Positions 27,479 to 34,318 of a stretch of 64,000 nt of DNA are shown here, one piece after another. The notes beneath the pieces were generated by a model. The model was not told where the DNA came from and did not search any database. It saw nothing but the letters and a program-made list of their open reading frames with translations. Numbering within the stretch: position 1 is the first letter of the stretch; every line of letters starts with the position of its first letter. This stretch comes from Collinsella sp. (GTDB lineage Bacteria > Actinomycetota > Coriobacteriia > Coriobacteriales > Coriobacteriaceae): NCBI GenBank assembly GCA_018381235.1, contig JAGZSF010000002.1, forward strand, positions 1 through 64,000, given 5' to 3'. A program made the position numbers and the translations under genes.

Positions 27479-30175
27479 TTACGAGAAGTCAGCAACCTGC
27501 GAGTTCAGCGCCGCCAGGATCTCCTTGAGCTCAGCTGCACGGTCCCTCTTCTTCTGGACCACCGCGGGCGCGGCCTTGGCCACAAAGCCCTCGTTGGCAA
27601 GCGTCTTCTCGCAGCCGGCGAGCTCCTTCTGAGCCGCGGCGATCTCCTTCTCAAGACGCGCCTTCTCGGCCGAAAGATCGACCTTGCCCTCGAGCACCAC
27701 AAAGGCCTCGACGCCGCTGTCGACCACGGCGATGCTCGCGGCAGGCTTCTCAACGTCGGTGCCCATAACCAGCGAGGCGGTGTTCGCCAGCGGCTCGATG
27801 GTCGAGCGCAGGCTCTCGAGCTTCTCGATATCCTCGGCACCGGCGCGCACGACCACGTCGAGCTCGGCCTTGGGGCTCAAGCGATAACGCGAACGCGTGG
27901 CGCGGGCGGCGGAAACGACGGTGCGGCACAGCTCAAACGCGCGCTCGGCGGGCTCGTCGACGTACTTGACGTAGTCGGCGGGCTCGGGCCACTTCGCGAT
28001 CATGAGTGCCTCGGCGCGGTCCACGTTGCCCTCGGCGTCCAGGTCGAGCACGCTCGCCGGCATGTTGTCCCAGATCTCCTCGGTGACAAACGGCATAAGC
28101 GGGTGCATCAGGCGAATGGAGGTGTCGAGCACAAAAATCAGGTTGCGCTGGGCCTGCAGACGGCCCTCGCCCTTCAGGCGGGCCTTGCTGACCTCGACGT
28201 ACCAGTCGCAGACCTCGTTCCAGAAGAACTGCTGCACGCCGCGGGCCATGTCGCCAAACGTATAGTTCTCAATACCCTCGGTTACCATCTTCACGGCTTT
28301 GGCCAGGCGGCTGAACATCCAAGCGTCGGCCGGCGTCTCCACGACGGGCTCGCCGGGCGTGTAGCCCTCCATGTTCATGAGCAGGAAGCGGCTGGCGTTC
28401 CAGATCTTGGTCACAAACGACTTGGCCTGCTCGGTGCGCGGGCTGTCGATGAGCTTTTTGGTCTTCTTGTCAATGTTCGCGTCGAACTTAACATCCTGGT
28501 TGTTGGTGCACAGCGTGAGCAGGTTGTAGCGCATGGCGTCGGCGCCGTACATGCCAATGAGGTCCATGGGGTCAACGCCGTTGCCCTTGGACTTGGACAT
28601 ACGGCTTCCGTCCTTGGCAAGAATCGTCGGGTAGATGACGACGTCCTTAAACGGCACCTCGTCCAGGAAGTACAGCGAGCTCATGACCATGCGGGCGACC
28701 CACAGCGCGATGATGTCGCGTGCGGTGACGATCGCCGTCGTGGGGTGATGTCCCTCGAGCAGCTCCGGCTTTTGCGGCCAGCCCTGCGTGGCGAAGGTCC
28801 ACAGCTGCGAGCTGAACCAGGTGTCCAGCACGTTCTCGTCCTGATGCACATGATGGCCGCCGCACTTGGGGCACACATCGGTGTCCTCGGTAAGAGCGTC
28901 CTCCCAGCCGCAGTCCTCGCAGTAGAACACGGGGATGCGGTGGCCCCACCACAGCTGGCGGCTAATGCACCAGTCCTTAAGGTTCTCCATCCAGGTGGTG
29001 TAGGTCTGCGTCCAGCGCGCGGGGTGAAAGGTAACCTTACCGGAGTTAACGGCGTCAAGCGCCGGCCCCTTGAGCTTGTCAACGGCCACAAACCACTGCT
29101 CGGACAGCCACGGCTCAAGCGCGGCGTCGCAGCGGTAGCAGTGCATGACGGAGTGATCGAGGTCCTCGACGTGATCGAGCAGGTCGTGCTCCTCGAACCA
29201 CTTGATGACGGCCTCGCGGCACTCGTCGCGGTTCATGCCGGTAAACTCGCCGTAGCCCTCGACGACCACCGCGTGCTCGTCAAAGATGTTGATCTGCGGC
29301 AGGTCGTGGGCCTGACCCATGGCGTAGTCGTTGGGGTCGTGAGCAGGCGTTACCTTGACGAAGCCAGAGCCGAAATTGGCGTCGACATGCCAATCCTCAA
29401 AGATGGGGATCTCGCGGTCCACGATGGGAAGCTTGACGGTCTTGCCCACGAAGGCGGCCTTCTCGGGGTCCTTCGGGGAAACGGCGACGCCCGCGTCGCC
29501 GAGCATGGTCTCGGGGCGCGTAGTGGCGACGACGATGTAGTCCTGGCCGTTGACCGGCTCGGTCAGCGGGTAGCGCAGGTGCCACAGGTGGCCCTTCTCG
29601 TCCTTATACTCGGCCTCGTCGTCCGAGATGGCGGTGGTGCAGTTGGGGCACCAGTTGACGATGCGCTTGCCACGGTAGATCAGGCCGTCGTGGTACCAGT
29701 CGCAGAAGACCTTGCGCACGGCCTGCGCGTAGTCCTCGTCCATGGTAAAGCGCTCGTTATCAAAGTCGACGGAGCAGCCCATACGCTTGATCTGCTCGAC
29801 GATGATGCCGCCGTACTCGTGGGTCCAATCCCAGCAAGCGTCGACAAACTTGTCGCGGCCGATCTCCAGGCGGCTGATGCCCTCACTCTTGAGCTTCTTG
29901 TCGACCTTGGTCTGCGTGGCGATACCGGCGTGGTCGGTACCCAGCACCCAACGCGTGGACTTGCCGCGCATGCGGGCCATACGGATGATGGCGTCCTGGA
30001 TGGAGTCGTCGGTGGCGTGACCCATGTGGAGCTTGCCGGTAACGTTGGGAGGCGGAATGGTGACGGTGCAGTCGCCCACGCCCTCACGGCGCTTATAGTA
30101 GCCGCCGTCGAGCCACTTCTGCAGGATCGCCGGCTCGTTGGTCGACGGATCGTAGTTCTTGGGCATCTCTTCCAT
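27479..30175 (-). CDS. valS: Valyl-tRNA synthetase
   Basis: This 898-residue class I synthetase charges tRNA-Val. The HIGH motif appears as KLHMGHATDDSIQD near residue 50, the editing (CP1) domain has VATTRPETMLGD, and the KMSKS loop reads DGSRMSKSKGNGVDP. A C-terminal coiled coil (about the last 70 residues, rich in K, E and A) is present as expected for ValRS. AGGGAGAG precedes ATG 30175. The leader upstream contains the family B palindrome at 30196-30308; a possible extended -10 (TGCTATTCT, minus strand at 30357-30365) lies beyond it, which would put the palindrome in the mRNA leader. No T-box sequence is seen. Confidence 0.95.
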   Translation of the reverse strand: MEEMPKNYDPSTNEPAILQKWLDGGYYKRREGVGDCTVTIPPPNVTGKLHMGHATDDSIQDAIIRMARMRGKSTRWVLGTDHAGIATQTKVDKKLKSEGISRLEIGRDKFVDACWDWTHEYGGIIVEQIKRMGCSVDFDNERFTMDEDYAQAVRKVFCDWYHDGLIYRGKRIVNWCPNCTTAISDDEAEYKDEKGHLWHLRYPLTEPVNGQDYIVVATTRPETMLGDAGVAVSPKDPEKAAFVGKTVKLPIVDREIPIFEDWHVDANFGSGFVKVTPAHDPNDYAMGQAHDLPQINIFDEHAVVVEGYGEFTGMNRDECREAVIKWFEEHDLLDHVEDLDHSVMHCYRCDAALEPWLSEQWFVAVDKLKGPALDAVNSGKVTFHPARWTQTYTTWMENLKDWCISRQLWWGHRIPVFYCEDCGWEDALTEDTDVCPKCGGHHVHQDENVLDTWFSSQLWTFATQGWPQKPELLEGHHPTTAIVTARDIIALWVARMVMSSLYFLDEVPFKDVVIYPTILAKDGSRMSKSKGNGVDPMDLIGMYGADAMRYNLLTLCTNNQDVKFDANIDKKTKKLIDSPRTEQAKSFVTKIWNASRFLLMNMEGYTPGEPVVETPADAWMFSRLAKAVKMVTEGIENYTFGDMARGVQQFFWNEVCDWYVEVSKARLKGEGRLQAQRNLIFVLDTSIRLMHPLMPFVTEEIWDNMPASVLDLDAEGNVDRAEALMIAKWPEPADYVKYVDEPAERAFELCRTVVSAARATRSRYRLSPKAELDVVVRAGAEDIEKLESLRSTIEPLANTASLVMGTDVEKPAASIAVVDSGVEAFVVLEGKVDLSAEKARLEKEIAAAQKELAGCEKTLANEGFVAKAAPAVVQKKRDRAAELKEILAALNSQVADFS

Positions 30176-30195
30176 ATATCTCTCCCTGTCCCGCC

Positions 30196-30308
30196 GGCGT
30201 GTCCGCCTGCTTGGTTTTCGCTCGGTCAGGTCCTGGCTCGCACGAAGAGCACATTAAGTGCTCTTCGGCTCGTGCGGAATCTACGAAAACCAAGCAGGCG
30301 GACACGCC
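30196..30308 (-). repeat. Family B element, copy 2 (valS leader)
   Basis: Perfect 25-base inverted arms (30196-30220 and 30284-30308, including CCGCCTGCTTGGTTTTCG) enclose 63 bases. Read on the minus strand, the interior has TTCCGCACGAGCCGAAG (30263-30279) and a perfect nine-pair hairpin GAAGAGCAC-TTAAT-GTGCTCTTC. The element ends about 20 bases before the valS start codon. Confidence 0.85.
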
Positions 30309-30383
30309 TTAGGTATCGATTACTTCAGTCTGAAGGTACTAACTTGACAGTCTCACAGAATAGCACAGGCATACCTGCCGAAA

Positions 30384-30463
30384 AGGGACAGGTTTATTTT
30401 GGTAGGTTTTATCAGGGGAAACGACATTTGCCCATATAAAACCGACCAAAATAAACCTGTCCC
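30384..30463. repeat. Long palindrome of the GGGACAG type
   Basis: AGGGACAGGTTTATTTTGGT and eight or nine further bases (from 30384) are inverted at the other end (to 30463) with one mismatch. The short middle can also pair (GGGGAAA with TTTGCCC). It lies between the clpX end and the valS upstream region, in the 337-base gap 30,176-30,512. Confidence 0.8.
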
Positions 30464-30471
30464 TAAATGGC

Positions 30472-30499
30472 AGGCCCCGCGGTGGTTGCCGCGGGGCCT
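30472..30499 (-). terminator. Hairpin after clpX, probable terminator
   Basis: AGGCCCCGCGG and CCGCGGGGCCT are perfect 11-base inverted repeats with a six-base loop, 14 bases past the clpX stop codon. The following bases are not T-rich, so termination would be weak or aided. Confidence 0.55.
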
Positions 30500-30512
30500 G
30501 GATTCAAACTAT

Positions 30513-31919
30513 TTACCCGTAGATGCGTTGGGGCTGTTCTTCGCCCTTTACGGAGGCTTCGGTCACGATGACCTTGGAAACGCCCTCCTCGCTGGGGAGG
30601 TCGAACATCGTCTGCTGCAGCACGTCCTCGCAGATGGAACGCAGGCCGCGGGCGCCGGTCTTGCGGGCAAGCGCCATGCGGGCGATCTCGTGCAGGGCGG
30701 CGTCCTCAAACTCAAGTTCAACGTCCTCGAGCTGGAACATCTTGCGGTACTGACGCACCACGGCGTTCTTGGGCTCGGTCAGGATCGACACCAGGTCGTC
30801 CTCGTCGAGCGCCTGCGTCTGGGTGACGACGGGCGTACGGCCCACGAACTCGGGGATCATGCCAAAGGCGTTGAGGTCCTGCGGGAGCACCTGGCGCAGC
30901 AGGTCGTTCTCGTCGACCGAGGTGGGGCCGGCGATCTCGGAGTTAAAGCCCACGCCCTTGTTGCCCACGCGGTCAGCGATAATCTTGTCCAGACCCACAA
31001 AGGCACCACCGCAGATGAACAGGATGTTGGTCGTGTCGATCTGCAGCAGCTCCTGCTGGGGATGCTTGCGGCCGCCGGTGGGCGGAACGCTTGCCACCGT
31101 GCCCTCAAGGATCTTAAGCAGTGCCTGCTGAACGCCCTCGCCCGAAACGTCGCGGGTAATGGAAAGGTTCTCGGCCTTGCGGGCGATCTTGTCGATCTCG
31201 TCCACGTAGATAATGCCCACCTGTGCGCGCTCAATATCGCCATCGGCGGCGTTGATGAGCTTGAGCAGGATGTTCTCCACGTCCTCGCCCACGTAACCGG
31301 CCTCGGTGAGCGCGGTAGCGTCGGCGATGGCAAACGGCACCTCGAGGATGCGCGCGAGCGTCTGGGCCAACAGGGTCTTGCCGGTACCAGTGGGACCGAG
31401 CAACAGGATGTTGGACTTAGCGAGCTCCACCTCGTCCATATCGTCGTCGAACTGCGAGCCCACGCCGTCGTCAAAGGCAGACACCGCGGCGCCGCCCTCG
31501 ATCACGCGGCGGTAGTGGTTGTACACGGCCACCGACATGGCGCGCTTGGCGTCCTCTTGACCCATAACATAGGCCGAAAGCTCGTCATAGATCTCGTGCG
31601 GCGTCGGCACGCGCGTGATGACCTGGCGGTCGTCCTCGAGCTCAAAGCCCTCGGTCTCGGGGTCAACAGCGGGCTGGGATGCAGCTTGGCCGTGGTCGTT
31701 GAGGAAGCCCGGCAGCTTGCCGTTGCGGGCGGCGTCCATAAAGTCCGAAGCCAGCGACTCCTCCAAAATCTCGGAACAGGCGGCGACGCACTCGTCACAG
31801 ATAAAGATGTTGGTCGGGCCCTTTACGAGGCGACGGACCTGGCCCTGCTCTTTTCCGCAAAAGGAGCAGCGGATGGGGTTGCCGTTCTCGTCAAAGTTGT
31901 CCTGCATGTTACCGGCCAT
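30513..31919 (-). CDS. clpX: ATP-dependent Clp protease ATP-binding subunit ClpX
   Basis: This 468-residue AAA+ unfoldase feeds substrates to ClpP. The N-terminal zinc-binding domain has RCSFCGKEQ and FICDECVAAC. The Walker A loop is LLLGPTGTGKTLLAQTLA, Walker B lies in VGIIYVDEIDKIARK, and the sensor and C-terminal helical domains follow (VPPTGGRKHPQQE, FVGRTPVV). It is some 40 residues longer than the usual ClpX because of an acidic stretch near residues 60-160. The gene starts one base after the clpP stop, so both are made from one transcript with tig possibly upstream. Confidence 0.95.
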   Translation of the reverse strand: MAGNMQDNFDENGNPIRCSFCGKEQGQVRRLVKGPTNIFICDECVAACSEILEESLASDFMDAARNGKLPGFLNDHGQAASQPAVDPETEGFELEDDRQVITRVPTPHEIYDELSAYVMGQEDAKRAMSVAVYNHYRRVIEGGAAVSAFDDGVGSQFDDDMDEVELAKSNILLLGPTGTGKTLLAQTLARILEVPFAIADATALTEAGYVGEDVENILLKLINAADGDIERAQVGIIYVDEIDKIARKAENLSITRDVSGEGVQQALLKILEGTVASVPPTGGRKHPQQELLQIDTTNILFICGGAFVGLDKIIADRVGNKGVGFNSEIAGPTSVDENDLLRQVLPQDLNAFGMIPEFVGRTPVVTQTQALDEDDLVSILTEPKNAVVRQYRKMFQLEDVELEFEDAALHEIARMALARKTGARGLRSICEDVLQQTMFDLPSEEGVSKVIVTEASVKGEEQPQRIYG

Positions 31920-31920
31920 C

Positions 31921-32541
31921 CTAGGCGTCCTTCGCGGCGAGGTCGCGCGAGGTGACGATACGGTCGATCAGACCGTAGTCGAGGGCCTCGGAAGCGGTCA
32001 GGTAGTTGTCGCGCTCGGTGTCGGCCTGGACCTTCTCGATGGGCTGGCCCGAGGCGTCGGACAGGATCTGGTTGAGCTCGCGGCGAGTCTTCTTAATCTC
32101 CTCGGCAACGATCTCGATCTCGGTCTGCTGACCCTGGGCACCGCCGCTGGGCTGGTGAATCATAACCTTGGAATGCGGCAGGCAGAAGCGCTTGCCCTTG
32201 GCGCCGGCCGAAAGCAGCACGGCGGCCATGGACGCGGCCATACCGACGCAAATGGTCGAGACCTGCGGCTTGATGAAGTTCATAGTGTCAAGAATCGCCA
32301 GGCCGGAGTAGACCTCGCCGCCGGGCGAATTGATGTAGAGCGAGATATCCTTCTCGGCATCCTGGCTCTCAAGATGCAGCAGCTGGGCAACGACCAGGTT
32401 GGCGCTGACGGAGTTGATCTCCTCGCCCAAGAAGATGATGCGGTCGTTGAGCAGGCGCGAATAGATATCGTAGCTGCGCTCGCCGCGCGGCGTCTGCTCG
32501 ATAACGTATGGCACGAGGGCGGAATCGAACTTAGCGATCAT
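31921..32541 (-). CDS. clpP: ATP-dependent Clp protease proteolytic subunit ClpP
   Basis: This serine protease of about 206 residues forms the tetradecameric chamber that partners ClpX. The catalytic serine is in CVGMAASMAAVLLSAG, the histidine in LPHSKVMIHQPSGG and the aspartate in ERDNYLTASEALDYG. SLYINSPGGEVYSGLAI is the conserved oligomer and oxyanion region. The start is ambiguous among several ATG codons close together. I favour ATG 32541 (MIAKFDS), which has GGAGA about five bases before it; the frame is open to 32571. Confidence 0.94.
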   Translation of the reverse strand: MIAKFDSALVPYVIEQTPRGERSYDIYSRLLNDRIIFLGEEINSVSANLVVAQLLHLESQDAEKDISLYINSPGGEVYSGLAILDTMNFIKPQVSTICVGMAASMAAVLLSAGAKGKRFCLPHSKVMIHQPSGGAQGQQTEIEIVAEEIKKTRRELNQILSDASGQPIEKVQADTERDNYLTASEALDYGLIDRIVTSRDLAAKDA

Positions 32542-32587
32542 ACGCATCTCCATTTCTCTCTTGCGGACCAAATTGGTTCTAGATAAA

Positions 32588-32628
32588 CGTACGGTGCCCG
32601 CATGCTATGCATTGGCTGGCACCGTACG
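32588..32628 (-). terminator. Hairpin between tig and clpP
   Basis: CGTACGGTGCC (32588-32598) and GGCACCGTACG (32618-32628) pair perfectly over 11 bases. On the minus strand TTTAT follows. It probably attenuates or ends tig transcription ahead of clpP. Confidence 0.5.
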
Positions 32629-32704
32629 AAGCAACCGGATAACCGGTGTATAACTTTACCCCATCACGGGCGCACGCATGCGCTCGCGACCAAGGTGGCG
32701 AGAA

Positions 32705-34006
32705 TTACTCGGCGTCCTTGGCGGTCTCGTCGACCTCGGTCACCTTGGCGTTCTCGACCAGGTGGTCGACGGCCTTGGAGCGACGGATGGACTCGCGGAC
32801 GGCAGGCATGCGGCCATCGGCGATAAACTCGGCCTTGGAAGCCTCGACGTCCTTGACGCCAGCCTTCTCGAACTCGGCGTTGATGTCGTCCTCGGTGACC
32901 TCGATCTTGAGCTCACGGGCGAGGGCGTCCAGAGCCAGGGACTCACGGGCAACGTCGTTGGCCTGCTTGTGCAGGTCGCCGATGAACTGCTCCATGGTCA
33001 GACCGGAAGCGGGCAGCCAGGTGTCCAGGGTCACGCCGCGGGCAGCGAGGTTGGACAGGAAGTTCTGGCCAAGCTCCTCAAAGACGGACTGCTCGTAGTC
33101 GGCATCCATCTCGTCGAGCTGCAGGCGCTCGGCGAGAGCGGAGACGCAACGGTTCTCCTTCTCGGCCGGGAGGCGAGAAGCCTTGTCCTGCTCGATCTCG
33201 ATCTTGATGGCGTCGCGCATAGCGTCGATGCTGTCGAAGCCAAAGTCGGACTTGACGAGCTCGTCGGTGAGCTCGGGGGTGTTGCGGACCTTGATGCCCT
33301 TGACGGTGACCTCGACGGTGTGGGTCTCGGCCTCCTCGCCCTCCTCGACCTCATCGGTCCAGGTGACGGTCTTAACGTCGTCAACGCTAGCGCCGATCAG
33401 AGCCTCGTTGAACTCCTTGGGGTTGCTGTCGCTACCGGCGATGAGCATGCGGCCCTCGGCGGCAAAGTTGTCGGCGTTCTCGACGGCCTTGAGGTCGACG
33501 GTGACGTAGTCCTCGGCCTCGACGGCGCGACCCTCGACGTCCTCGAAGGTGGCACGGTAGTTGAGGAGCATCTCGACCTGGTTGTTGATCTCGGACTCGG
33601 TGACCTCCGCAGGGGGCATCTCGATCTCGACGGCGTCGAAGGAGGAGAGCTCAGCGGCGGGACGCAGGGAGAACTCGACGGTGTAGGTGTAGTCCTCGTG
33701 ATCCTTGGCGAGGTCGAGCTCCTTGTAGTCACCGCTCTTGGTGGGGACGATGTCCAGCTCGTTGAGGACGGCGGGCTCGTTGGCGGCGATCAGGTCGTTG
33801 GTGGCCTGAGCGAGGGTAGCCTCGGCGCCAAGAGCGGAGTCGATGACCGGACGGGGGGCCTTACCGGCGCGGAAGCCCGGGAAGCGGTACTTCTTGGCGG
33901 TGTCCTTGTAGGCCTTCTTGATCGCGGCGTCGACGTCGGCGGCCGGGATGGTGACCGTAGCGGTGAGCTTGGCGTCCTTGACGTCAGAAGCGGTGATGTT
34001 CAACAC
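32705..34006 (-). CDS. tig: Trigger factor (ribosome-associated chaperone and prolyl isomerase)
   Basis: About 433 residues. The N-terminal ribosome-binding domain carries the signature GFRAGKAPRPVID, the FKBP-like middle domain spans about residues 160-250 (VTVDLKAVENADNF through GASVDDVKTVTWTDE), and a helical C-terminal substrate-binding domain follows with an acidic tail. AGGAGG stands just before GTG 34006 and TTG 34003, and either is a likely start. An upstream ATG at 34018 overlaps the Shine-Dalgarno site itself and is less likely. The order tig-clpP-clpX is the common bacterial one. Confidence 0.93.
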   Translation of the reverse strand: MLNITASDVKDAKLTATVTIPAADVDAAIKKAYKDTAKKYRFPGFRAGKAPRPVIDSALGAEATLAQATNDLIAANEPAVLNELDIVPTKSGDYKELDLAKDHEDYTYTVEFSLRPAAELSSFDAVEIEMPPAEVTESEINNQVEMLLNYRATFEDVEGRAVEAEDYVTVDLKAVENADNFAAEGRMLIAGSDSNPKEFNEALIGASVDDVKTVTWTDEVEEGEEAETHTVEVTVKGIKVRNTPELTDELVKSDFGFDSIDAMRDAIKIEIEQDKASRLPAEKENRCVSALAERLQLDEMDADYEQSVFEELGQNFLSNLAARGVTLDTWLPASGLTMEQFIGDLHKQANDVARESLALDALARELKIEVTEDDINAEFEKAGVKDVEASKAEFIADGRMPAVRESIRRSKAVDHLVENAKVTEVDETAKDAE

Positions 34007-34094
34007 GTTCCTCCTCATACTGCCCAGCTTATCTGAGGTGCTGGTACCTTTATGCAACAAAGTGTCGCGACGGCCAGGGCCGACGCAAGTGCGA

Positions 34095-34178
34095 TGGTGC
34101 GGGCGAAAGGACTCGAACCTTCACGGGAATCCCACCAGAACCTAAATCTGGCGCGTCTACCAATTCCGCCACGCCCGC
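34095..34178 (-). tRNA. tRNA-Leu (anticodon UAG)
   Basis: This 84-base class II tRNA includes an encoded CCA end (34095-34097). The acceptor stem GCGGGCG pairs with CGCCCGC. The anticodon stem CCAGA/TCTGG holds the loop TTTAGGT with UAG at the anticodon positions. A short variable arm (GTGGGATTCCCGT) and the T arm GTTCGAGTC are present. It reads CUA-type leucine codons. Confidence 0.95.
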
Positions 34179-34264
34179 ATGAGCGCACAGACTAGGAATG
34201 ATAGCAGATACGAACGGCAAGCGCACGCACACCTTTTACAGGCTCACGACCTCACCACGAGTAC

Positions 34265-34294
34265 AAAAGGCGGGGCGAGTTACCCCGCCCCGCC
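34265..34294 (-). terminator. Intrinsic terminator of the molybdenum hydroxylase operon
   Basis: GGCGGGGCG and CGCCCCGCC form a nine-pair stem followed on the minus strand by TTTT. It lies 25 bases beyond the stop codon of the large subunit gene. Confidence 0.8.
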
Positions 34295-34318
34295 AATTAC
34301 GACTTGTTCGCTGACCTG

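Noticed and set aside
30176..30310. T-box riboswitch in the valS leader
   Set aside because: A large hairpin is present, but the conserved T-box antiterminator sequence is absent, and the same core occurs in the opposite orientation downstream of the gene.
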